Shown: positions 55,603-64,000 of the stretch, piece by piece
Layout: each line of letters starts with the position of its first letter
Numbering within the stretch: position 1 is the first letter of the stretch
The notes under the pieces: model-generated
Databases searched by the model: none
What the model saw: only the letters and a program-made list of their open reading frames with translations
Told to the model about the DNA's origin: nothing
Source of the DNA: Antilocapra americana
Lineage: Eukaryota > Chordata > Mammalia > Artiodactyla > Antilocapridae
Assembly: GCA_007570785.1 (NCBI GenBank)
Contig: ML661885.1
Coordinates: 15,443,966-15,507,965 of the forward strand
DNA: 64,000 bases
Direction: 5' to 3'
Program-made: the position numbers and the translations under genes

Positions 55603-55745
55603 ACCAGGGTTGGAAGAACTAGGTTCAAATCTTGTGTCTATCACCTATTCCCTGGCTGACCTTAGGCGAATCAAGTCACTCAAATCTACAATTTCCTCAT
55701 GAGTGAAGTAAGGGTAAAAATAGTGCCTGCATCCTAACCCATAGG
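55603..55745 (+). repeat. MIR SINE
   Basis: gaactaggttcaaatcttgt, ctggctgaccttaggcgaat and ctacaatttcctcatgagtg, the MIR core in order. This is the host of the adjacent SINE insertion. Confidence 0.8.
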
Positions 55746-55964
55746 ATTGTAGCTGTACTAACTGAGGTGTCTGTATTTTACATTCTACATCACGACATCC
55801 CAGTTGAATGTTGCTGAGGTGTCTGCTAGCTCTTCTGGAGGCAAAATGTGACCTCATAGCTGGTGCTCCCTTGCCTTAGGAGTTTGGGCTCATGGCGCAG
55901 CAGATCGACATTGTATTCTGGGCCAACCAAGAGTGCCAAACATGGCCAGATGCTCAGAATCCTA

Positions 55965-56100
55965 GGCCAGGTGCCTGGGTCCAACTCTGTGACCTTGGGC
56001 AGGAGAGTAAACCTTGCAGGACCCCCGTGTTCTCATTTTAAAATGGAGTAAATAATAAAACCCACACATTGCTGTGTTGAGAGAATTAAATTCATGCAAA
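55965..56100 (+). repeat. MIR SINE
   Basis: gggtccaactctgtgacctt, then tctcattttaaaatggagta and gagagaattaaattcatgca. The MIR core, abutting an L1. Confidence 0.75.
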
Positions 56101-56917
56101 AGCAACCTACATGATAAGCTCCTTGACATCCATCTTGGCGATGATTTTTTTACACCAAAAGCAAAGGCAAATATAAACAATTGGGACTATATCAAACTGA
56201 AAAGCTTCTGCACAGCAAAGGAAACTGTCACTAAAATGAAAAGGCAACCTACTGATGGGAGAAACTATTTACAAATCGTGTATCTGAGAAGTGGTTAATA
56301 TCTAAAATATATGATGAACACATACCACTTAGTAGCAAAAAGAACAAACAATCCAGTTTTCAAAATGGGCAGAGGATCTGAATAGGTATTTTTCTAAAAA
56401 GATATACAGATGACCAATAAGAAATCAAAACAACAATGATATCACCTCACACCTGTTAGAATGGCCATTATAAAAATCATAAGAGAGAAATGCTGGTGAG
56501 AATGTGGAGAAAAGGGAACACTGTGCTCTGTTGGTGGAAATGTAAATATTTGCTCCCACCATGGAAACAGTACGGAGTTTCTTAAAAAAGTTAAAAATAG
56601 AGCCATTTAAAAAATTAGTAGATTAATTTTTAGAAAATGGAGTAGATTAAATTAATAGAGCCATTTTAAAAAATTAAAAATACTTTAAATTTAAAAATCC
56701 ATATTTTATGAATCATAAAAATATGATCCAACAATTCCTCCTTTTATATGATCCAATAAATTCCTGGGTATTTATCTTAAAAAAAACCTCCCAAAACACT
56801 AACTGAAAAATATACCTGCATCACCATTTTATTACAGCTTTATTTTCAATAGCCAAGATGTTGGAACAACCTAAGTGTCCATTGTTAAATGAGTGGCTAA
56901 AAAAATTACACACACAC
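56101..56917 (+). repeat. Old L1 ORF2 3' portion
   Basis: catgataagctccttgacat, caattgggactatatcaaac, atatcacctcacacctgtta, caagatgttggaacaaccta. This is the L1 ORF2 C-terminal region and early 3' UTR. It encodes a short open stretch (56074-56298, with NNWDYIKLKSFCTAKETVTK) typical of ORF2 but has no intact domain. A local AT-rich expansion is seen at 56600-56700. Confidence 0.8.
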
Positions 56918-57130
56918 GGGCTTCCCAGGTGGGGCTAGCAGTAAAGAATCTACCTGTCAATGTAGGAGACATAAGAGACTCAGGTTGGATCCCTGGGTCA
57001 GGAAGATCCCCTGGAGGAGGACATGGCAATCCACTCCAGTATCCTTGCCTGGGAAATCCCATGGACAGAGAATCCTGGCAGGGTACAAGTCCTTAGAGTC
57101 ACACAGAGTTGGATACGCCTAAAGCAATAG
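56918..57130 (+). repeat. Bov-tA SINE
   Basis: acgggcttcccaggtggggc to gttggatacgcctaaagcaa. Confidence 0.88.
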
Positions 57131-57155
57131 CATGGATGCACACATACACATAGAG

Positions 57156-57332
57156 GCTTCCCTGATGGCTCAGCCAGTAAACAATCTGCCTACAATGCAG
57201 GAGACCTGGGTTCGATCCCAGGGTGGGGAAGATTCCCTGAAGAAAGAAATGGCAACCTACTCAGACCCTGGCAGTCTATAGTCCATGGGGTCCCAAAGAG
57301 TCAGACACAACTGGGTGACTAGCACTATGTAT
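57156..57332 (+). repeat. Bov-tA SINE, shortened
   Basis: gcttccctgatggctcagcc to cagacacaactgggtgacta. The middle of the BovA body is deleted (ctactcagaccctggcag). Confidence 0.87.
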
Positions 57333-57370
57333 ACATATATGTCAGTCACAGATAAAGAGGTATCAAATCC

Positions 57371-57394
57371 CAGAATGTGAAGCTTCACATTCTG
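57371..57394. repeat. Perfect 24-bp palindrome
   Basis: The 12-nt half cagaatgtgaag is followed without spacer by its exact reverse complement cttcacattctg, with AAGCTT at the centre. Confidence 0.97.
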
Positions 57395-57460
57395 AAACAG
57401 GAAGGGAGTACAAATACAATAATAAAACTCACAGTGGGCTATTCAGAAAAAGCAAAGCTG

Positions 57461-57630
57461 GAACTCCCCTGGTGGTCCAGTGGCTAAGACTCTGAGCTCC
57501 CAATGCAAGGGGCCTGGGTTTGATCCATTTTCAGGAAACTAGATCCCACATGCTGCCACTAAGAATTGTCAGTCTGTAACTAAAGGTCCTGCATGCCACA
57601 ACTAAGACAGCAGCCAAACGAATAAATAAA
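57461..57630 (+). repeat. CHR-type SINE
   Basis: ggaactcccctggtggtcca, tttgatccattttcaggaaa, to the aacgaataaataaatagata tail. Confidence 0.88.
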
Positions 57631-57639
57631 TAGATATTT

Positions 57640-58849
57640 TTGAAAAAAAATCAAATTATACACAACTGTACTATATATACTTGGCAAACTATAGAGTGTT
57701 ACACAAAGTTGGTAACCATAATCCTTAAAAAATAAATAAAATAAAGCAAAGCTAGGGATTTCCACAATTAGTTTTGAGGATAAGTAAAAATCAGTGGGAA
57801 ACAACTACTCTAAAATGAATTAAATTTATGAAGCAGTTGAATTCTGAATATTTTCCTGCTGATCTTGGCGGGGGTTGGGGTGGGGGGGTTCCAGGAATAC
57901 CTGGGAACTTCAGGTGTCATTCAAACAGCACTGGCCTCACAGCCAGTTGTGCTTGTATCCAGATGGAAGACAGGGAGACAAGATGTTGTGTCATCCTTCT
58001 TTTAGCATCAGCGATGAGTTGTGTGCTAAGTGCTGGTGGGCAGTATAGCAGTAAAGCCTTTGGGATTTTGGAGGAAGGCTTGAGTTTTGAGGCCTGGGGT
58101 GAGTAGGGAAGGATTCAAGGAGGGGATGGTCTCTGAGTCAGACAAGATGATGAAAAAGACTTTGTCCAAGAGAAACTCTTTGGTACCAAAAAAGGATCCA
58201 TTTTAAGTCTCTTTAAATTTGGTAGGGGATGGACTAGAAAGAAAAGAAGAGGAGAATTTTAGGGATTGGTATGGCAGAGGGTCAGTGGGCAAGGGTTTCT
58301 TGGACAAAGTAAAATCAGAATCTACCCACTGGCATCACCCTCCTGGAGATCTGGAGACCTCAGGCCTCAGGCCACTACATCCCTAGGGAGAGGCACAAAC
58401 TCAGACAAAAGGATACAGGTTTCCATGTATCTTCTAGACTAGACTTCAGTTGACTTTTCAAAAATATTTTTTCAGATATTCCAACTCCATATATGTCCAA
58501 TCAACTTGGTGACAGTTCAAAACAGTAAACAAAACTCCTTTATTCCTATTTGTGTGATCAGGAGAGCATTATATATAGACTTGTGACATAGACTCCTGGG
58601 GCTTGAGCTTTGTTGTTTTTATTTTTTCCCCCAGTCAGCATCTAAGTGAGGATGTGCATTTCTAGCCCCCTAGAGAGAAATCACATGTAAAAGGCAGAGA
58701 CATTTGCAGTTTCCGATGTGGTCATGCCTCTGGGAGGTGGAACCCATCTCCAACAGGGTGGTGCCTTCAAAAGCCCAAGAAGTTTAGCTCAATCAACAGC
58801 CTTTCTGTCCACTATCATTAATGGACACCATAGTTGTTTACAGTGTCAT
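57640..58849. other. Intergenic unique sequence
   Basis: No gene is recognised. A G-rich run lies at 57867-57891. Confidence 0.5.
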
Positions 58850-59042
58850 TGCTTACTATGGGATGAATGTCATCCCCCAACCCACCCCACTTCCAAAAAT
58901 GAAAAAGACATGGAACCTGTGAATGTGACCTGATTTGGGAAGAATCTTTTCAGATCTAGTTAATTTAAGAATCTTGAGATGAGTTCACCCTGGATTAGAG
59001 TAGGCCATACAACTAAGGACAAGTGTCTTTATAAAAGAGGAG
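58850..59042 (+). repeat. MaLR-like LTR fragment
   Basis: gaatgtcatcccccaaccca, then gaatgtgacctgatttggga and agtgtctttataaaagagga. Same family layout as 11700-12080, truncated where a CHR SINE begins. Confidence 0.65.
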
Positions 59043-59044
59043 AG

Positions 59045-59173
59045 AATCCCCCAGGTAGTCCAGTAGTTAGAAATCCATGATTCCACTGCAGGGGGCCTGG
59101 GTTTGATTCCTGGTCAGGGAAATAAGATCCCACAAGCCACATGGCATGGCCATAAATAAATAAATCTTTTTTT
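59045..59173 (+). repeat. CHR-type SINE
   Basis: gaatcccccaggtagtccag, tttgattcctggtcagggaa, with an aaataaataaatc tail that is the target of the next insertion. Confidence 0.85.
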
Positions 59174-59425
59174 GAAGAATTTATTTATTTATTTTTTGAC
59201 TAAGCTGGGTCTTCATTGCTGCGTGGGCTTTTCTTTAGCTGCAGCGAGTAAGGGCTACTCTCTAGTTGTGGTGCTTGGACTCAAGAGCCCAAACTCAGTA
59301 GTTGTGGTGCCCAGGCTTAGTTGCTCCTTGGCTTCCAGGATCTTCTGGGACCAGGGATTGAATCCAAGCCCCCTGCATCGGCAGGCGGATTTTTTGCCAA
59401 CACGCCACCAGGGGAGCCCAAAATT
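59174..59425 (-). repeat. CHR-type SINE, long form, in CHR tail
   Basis: On the + strand it runs ttgactaagctgggtcttca to caacacgccaccaggggagc. Bounded by the perfect 16-bp duplication aaataaatcttttttt at 59158-59173 and 59426-59441. Confidence 0.92.
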
Positions 59426-59441
59426 AAATAAATCTTTTTTT

Positions 59442-59864
59442 AAAGGAATCATAAGAGATCCAACATCATCACTGATTTCACTAATGAAGAGGAAATTTTT
59501 CAGAGTTAATATTTTTGTGGTGAAGAATCACTTATCTAAAGTCTGGCGATACCTTTGATTACTTTTTTTTCTGTTAAATTCAAGAAAAGTTGAATGTTTA
59601 AAACTTAAAACATCCATGTATTAAATAATCTCATATTTGTCAAGCTTATCTATTTGACTCTGCCTTTTTCTTCACATGGTTCTATAAGTCTATATACATA
59701 CAAAGATGTTGGGGAAGGTGCTCATCAAATGTTGACAATGGCACATTATGAAATGATTTTCCTTTGCATGTTTCTAGGTTCCTGAGACCTGTATAAAAAG
59801 TACATTTATTTTCACAGAAACAACAAAGTTGTTTCTATTGTTGGTACCTACAATAGGCAAGTGC
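59442..59864. other. Intergenic unique sequence
   Basis: AT-rich. The start (ggaatcataagagatccaac) may be the continuation of the MaLR-like LTR. No gene recognised. Confidence 0.45.
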
Positions 59865-60190
59865 TTTCTGGTAGCTCAGCTGGTAAAGAATCTGCCTGCA
59901 ATGCAGGGGATGCCAGTTTGATTCTTGGGATGGACGTTTCCCTGGAGAAGGGATAGGATAGATATATGGACCAGTGTGCTTGGGCTTCCCTTGTGGCTCA
60001 GGTGGTAAAGAAACCACCTGCAATGTGGGAGACCTGGGTTCGATCCCTGGGTTGGGGAGATCCCCTAGAGGAGGGCATGGCAACCCACTCTAGTATTCTG
60101 GCCTAGAGAATCCCATGGACAGAGGAGCCTGGCCGGCTACAGTTCATGGGGTCGAAGAGAGTCAGACATGACTGAGCAACTAAGCACAGC
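59865..60190 (+). repeat. Dimeric Bov-tA SINE
   Basis: The first tRNA head, tctggtagctcagctggtaa (59868), is truncated after gaagggatagg. The second, gggcttcccttgtggctcag (59981), carries the full body to gacatgactgagcaactaag. Same dimer layout as 533-840. Confidence 0.9.
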
Positions 60191-60199
60191 TCAGCAGCA

Positions 60200-60425
60200 C
60201 AGAGTAGCCAAGTTCATGGAGACAGAAAACAGATTAGAGTTTCTAGGGATTGGGGGGAGTGAGAAATAGGTAATTATTATTTAAGGGGTACAGAGTTTCT
60301 CTGTTTGGGATGATGAAAAAGCTGGAAATTGGTAGTGGTGATGGCTGGGCAACATTGTGAACGTGCTTAACACCACTGAATTGTACACTGAAAAAGGTTA
60401 AACTAGTAGATTTTATTATACAATC
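60200..60425 (+). repeat. Old L1 3' UTR end
   Basis: catggagacagaaaacagat, tagtggtgatggctgggcaa, aacaccactgaattgtacac, the standard L1M 3' UTR order. Confidence 0.8.
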
Positions 60426-60466
60426 ACACCCACACACATACATATAGAATACATATATGTATATTA

Positions 60467-60681
60467 TGGGCTTCCCTGGTGGCTCAGATGGTAAAGAATC
60501 TGCCTGTGATTCAGAAGTCCCAGGCTCGATCCCTGGGTTGGGCAGATACCCTGGAGGAGGGAATGGCTGTTCACTCCAAACTGTTTCCATGAGAATTCCA
60601 TGGATAGAGAAGCCTGGCGGGCCACAGTCCATGCAGTCACAAAGAGTCAGACACGACTGAGCAAGTAACACTTTCATTTTC
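60467..60681 (+). repeat. Bov-tA SINE
   Basis: tgggcttccctggtggctca to agacacgactgagcaagtaa. Target duplication atatgtatatta (60455-60466) and acatgtatatta (60682-60693), 11/12. Confidence 0.93.
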
Positions 60682-60693
60682 ACATGTATATTA

Positions 60694-63227
60694 CATGTGT
60701 GTGTGATTGTATTATGTGAACTTATATCTTGTGTTTCCCTTGGGCACTGTGTCAGTCAATGCTAAGGTAACCAATGTGGGGCAGATGAGCTTGGCCAATG
60801 GGCTCACTTCTTCTGTTCAGTATTCGCACAAATGACACTATAGTGGTTTAACCTCAAGAAGAGACTGAAATGGGAATTTGAGGATCTTAGGCAGAGCCCA
60901 AGGAAGAAAAACCTGCTAAATACCTCTGAGTGGAAGAGAGGGGTGGGATTGAAGAGAATCTTTTCTGTTGCCCTTGAAAGCCTGACAGGTTAGGTGGGGG
61001 GCTTTTCTTTTCCTTTTCTTTTGCAGAATTGGCCAAGGAGTTCTGAGATCTGCTCTGCTCTGCTATTGGATCCCTGTGCTCTGTATCTTCTCATCCAGCT
61101 AAGTGTCCCATGTTTGGCCCGGTGATCCAGTAACCAAGTCCAAGTTCACGTCTGTGTGTCTGGTCTGGAGGCTGTCATCTTCTAAGGAAGTGCAATACTG
61201 GACTCTGTGCTCTCTCTCTGAGGAAGACAGATGGATCAGCAAATCGTGGGCTGGAGACAGGAACTCAGGCCCCACCTCCAGCCTGTCAAGCCCCTCCAAG
61301 CCCCTCAGAACCTCTGTTGTAGCTTGCTACCATGGCAACTGCTGGGGAAAACACCTGGCCGAGAGGGAGCCTGCCAAAACCCACTGGAGCAACAGCGAGG
61401 AGGGACAAGGAAGAGGGTATTTCCGGGACAGTCAGTGAGCAGTTAGAGATGAGGGGGCCAGATCTGAGCCAGCCAACCCGAACAGTCTGGAAGTGTTTGA
61501 CCCAGAGTTAAAACCACAGAGGTTGAAAATATAATTTTTTTTAATTTAATATAATTGCTTCTGTAAGCGCTAAATACTGAAGGACTCTGTAAATTGCTTT
61601 CTCAAGTCTTTATTCTGGGGCATGATGACCAGTAAGAAGGCTGGCCCCCATTCTTGGCCCTTCATGGGTTTTATAATTACAGCAGATCCACAGAGAGCTC
61701 CCAAACACCCCAGCCAGCCAGGCGGACCCCAGCTGTTCGCATACAGACCTTGAAGACAGCGATGCCTGCAGACAGTAAAACATGTTCTCATATTAGCGTC
61801 TTGCTAGGAGCACTGCTCCCTTACACTGTTAACATAAGACACAGGAGGCAAAGTGGCTTCCCTGTGTGTGTTTCTCCTCTCCACTCCCTTTCCTTTTCTT
61901 TTTTTTTTTTTTAACACAAAGTTTTAAATTTCAGGTTCTGTGATCTAACTTCCCATTTCCCACTCACAAACAAATGACATCTGGCCACTCTCAACAATAA
62001 ACTTGGAAAGATGAGACATTTCCTGTTAGTTCTTCTTGTAACCCCTGCTTAAACTTTCAAATTCCTGAAAGAATTGCCTGAAAAATAAATGGATCATTAA
62101 AAAGTAAGGAAAAGGTGGGGGGTGGGGGTGGAGGGGACCTGCACAAGGGCCCTTTGACAATTAATGCTCATAAGCTGTTACCAGTATTTCTGCTTTTCTT
62201 TCTTTCTTTTTTTTTTTTTTTTTTACCACGTCAGAACCCTGAAAAATCAAAACAGATTTTGTTATTCTGTACAACCATCCTGTGGAAATAGCAATTGGTA
62301 AAACCTTCCACCAAGCTGCTGGAACCCCCATTGTGGCTAATTGCCCAATTCCTTTAAGTGGTGGCAGATAATATTATTTTAAAGCACTCATCTGTTTTTT
62401 AGCGCCCTGCTTGTCTATCCACTCGATTTCTGAGAAATGGCATCCGGCCTCACAATCTCAACAGTTACACAACACGTTTCTTTCAAATCTGCATTTCCAA
62501 ACCTGGACTTTATTGTCTCATCTTCAGCTGCCAGTGGAACATGGGGCCATTTCTCCCTGGAGGCCCTCCCTTATCTCATAATCAGCATGACTAAAACTGC
62601 TCCCTGCTCACGGGCTCCCCAAAGCCTCCCTTCACCACACTTCCTCTTTCTCTCTCTGATTCCAACTTTTTCCAAGACCCAGGCTCAAGCTGTGATGTCA
62701 ACAAAGAGAGCCTGGGCTCTTCCCCAGCTCGGCCCATGGAGGCTGCTACAACAGGCTCCTATCACGGCACACAAGCTCCCCTCTTTTCCCATTTCTACAA
62801 CGACCAACCTGCTCTGTGCTTGCCAAGTCCATTGATTTCCTAATAGGTATCTTTCGGCCACTTCCTGACCCTGCCTATCCAGGAGGCAGCAGACAGCTAG
62901 TCTTTCCTGCCCACAACCTCTCCATGCGTTCTCAATGCTACACAGGGTGAGGTGGGGGTGGGGGAGGTGTAAGGGTCTTCATGGGGGTACCAGCTGGGCA
63001 GTGGCACAGGGCCCCAAGGACTCATGAGGGTGGTACACTTGGTTCAGTGCTCCACTGCACTGTCTCGAAACCTATATGTTTGAACAAAGGAACCCGAATT
63101 TTCATTTTGCACTGGGCCCTGCAAATTAGGTCATCGTTCTTGCTTCCGTGTTAAACCCAGACTCCCGAATCACACCTTCCCTCCTCCTCTCCATAATCTC
63201 TCCCTCTTTCTCTCACTTCTATTCTTT
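60694..63227. other. Intergenic unique sequence
   Basis: The longest stretch without ruminant SINEs outside RDH10 (about 2.5 kb). It holds T-runs at 61899-61912 and 62203-62224 and G-rich runs at 62116-62140 and 62948-62968. Overlapping ORFs at 61103-61446 and a 132-codon ORF at 62437-62835 have no recognisable domain. Some of this may be constrained non-coding sequence, but that cannot be judged here. Confidence 0.5.
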
Positions 63228-63322
63228 TTTGGTCACACCACAGGGCTCCCTGACCGGCAATGGAGCCCAGACCCTCAGCAGTGAAAGCTCAGAATCCTAG
63301 CCACTGGTCCGTCCGGAATTTT
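63228..63322 (-). repeat. CHR-type SINE, short
   Basis: On the + strand it runs tggtcacaccacagggctcc, aatggagcccagaccctcag, ending cactggtccgtccggaattt. Confidence 0.72.
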
Positions 63323-63640
63323 CCTCTCTCACCTCAATACTACTTAGGTTTCAGTATTCCCCTCCTCCAAAATCTCTCCCTCCACTCTAGTCCTCTGACA
63401 ATAATGATCAGCCTCATTTGGCTCTTACACTTTTATTTTTCTTACTTTCTCCTTTTATTCCCCGAGCCTTGTCCTCCCAACCAGTAAATACTGGGTTCTG
63501 GGAGCATGTCTTACACCAGTTTCTACTATGCCTTGGAGGGTACTTGGGTGATAACCAATGGATGAGTTATTTTTTCCGTCTCTAGAAAGGGTGTTAGAAT
63601 GTCTCCACTTTATAGATGTAGGTTAGTGAAACGCAAAAGT
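63323..63640. other. Intergenic unique sequence
   Basis: No gene, RNA or repeat recognised. Confidence 0.5.
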
Positions 63641-64000
63641 GTTAGTCAAAGCTATGGTTTTTCCAGGAGTAATGTATGGATGTGAGAGTTGGACTGTAAA
63701 GAAAGCTGAGTGCCAAAGAAATGATGCTTTTGAACTGTGGTGTTGGAGAAGACTCTTGAGCATCCCTTGGACTGCAAGGAGATCCAACCAGTCTATCCTA
63801 AAGGAAATCAGTCCCAAATACTCTTTGGAAGGACTGATGCTGAAGTTGAAGCTCCAATACTTTGGCTACATGATGTGAAGAACTGGCTCATTGGAAAAGA
63901 CTCTGATGCTGGAAAGATTGAAGACAGGAGGAGAAGGGGACGACAGAGAATGAGATGGTTGGATGGCATCACTGACTTGATGGCCATGAGTTTGAGCAAG
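63641..64000 (+). mobile_element. BovB LINE 3' fragment, runs off window
   Basis: gtcaaagctatggtttttcc, then gtatggatgtgagagttgga and gactctgatgctggaaagat, to the right edge within the BovB 3' end. A post-RT ORF remnant is open at 63639-63878. Confidence 0.92.

Noticed and set aside
62437..62835. 132-codon ORF as a novel gene
   Set aside because: No domain, no splice or promoter context, Ser/Thr/Pro-rich low-information composition; ORFs of this length are expected by chance in 64 kb.
8030..64000. STAU2 exons expected downstream of RDH10
   Set aside because: No double-stranded-RNA-binding domain sequence or other STAU2-like exon is seen on either strand; the gene probably lies to the right of the window.
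1..64000. CRISPR array, bacterial operon, prophage or insertion sequence
   Set aside because: Spliced vertebrate gene, SINE/LINE content and lack of long ORFs rule out prokaryotic origin; no regularly spaced direct repeats are seen.

Overview
This window is ordinary mammalian chromosomal DNA from a ruminant. The evidence is the dense load of lineage-specific retroposons: Bov-tA and Bov-A2 SINEs, tRNA-Glu-derived CHR-type SINEs, BovB (RTE clade) LINE fragments and a bovine-type L1 3' end. All lie on a background of older mammalian MIR, L2, L1M and LTR relics. Species within the ruminants cannot be fixed from the sequence alone. Repeat names come from recognising consensus features by eye, not from a repeat database.

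One protein-coding gene is present. Positions 1-5796 hold the 3' half of RDH10 (retinol dehydrogenase 10) on the + strand: four coding exons (2173-2271, 3451-3596, 5435-5566, 5673-5796) with canonical GT/AG junctions. Joined, they give residues 176-341 of a 341-residue protein, including Ser197, Tyr210 and Lys214 of the SDR active site and the natural C-terminus. Earlier exons and the promoter lie to the left of the window. The 3' UTR follows, with a proximal polyadenylation signal pair at 5935-5944 and possible distal signals at about 7065, 7767 and 8005.

From about 8 kb to the right edge (56 kb) I find no exon, intact gene, CRISPR array or functional RNA gene. In human and mouse the neighbour downstream of RDH10 is STAU2, but none of its exons is recognised here. 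The region is a layered record of retrotransposition: about 30 Bov-tA/Bov-A2 insertions, about 30 CHR-type SINEs, nine BovB fragments (two with the YADD reverse-transcriptase box), several L1 pieces, two MaLR-like LTRs, one larger ancient LTR and a set of MIR/L2 fossils. Many are nested, and target-site duplications can be read directly.

The observations most worth a second look are: a 1,047-bp composite insertion with a perfect 15-bp target-site duplication inside a CHR SINE (12660-13706); a BovB inserted into a Bov-tA (41959-43097); a multi-layer L1/CHR/BovB nest (17.4-20.4 kb); a fossil 5' half of a tRNA-Arg-like sequence (9865-9903); a perfect 24-bp palindrome (57371-57394); a 19-bp-stem AT-rich hairpin (39543-39583); and possible alternative polyadenylation of RDH10. 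I see no evidence for a previously undescribed gene system.
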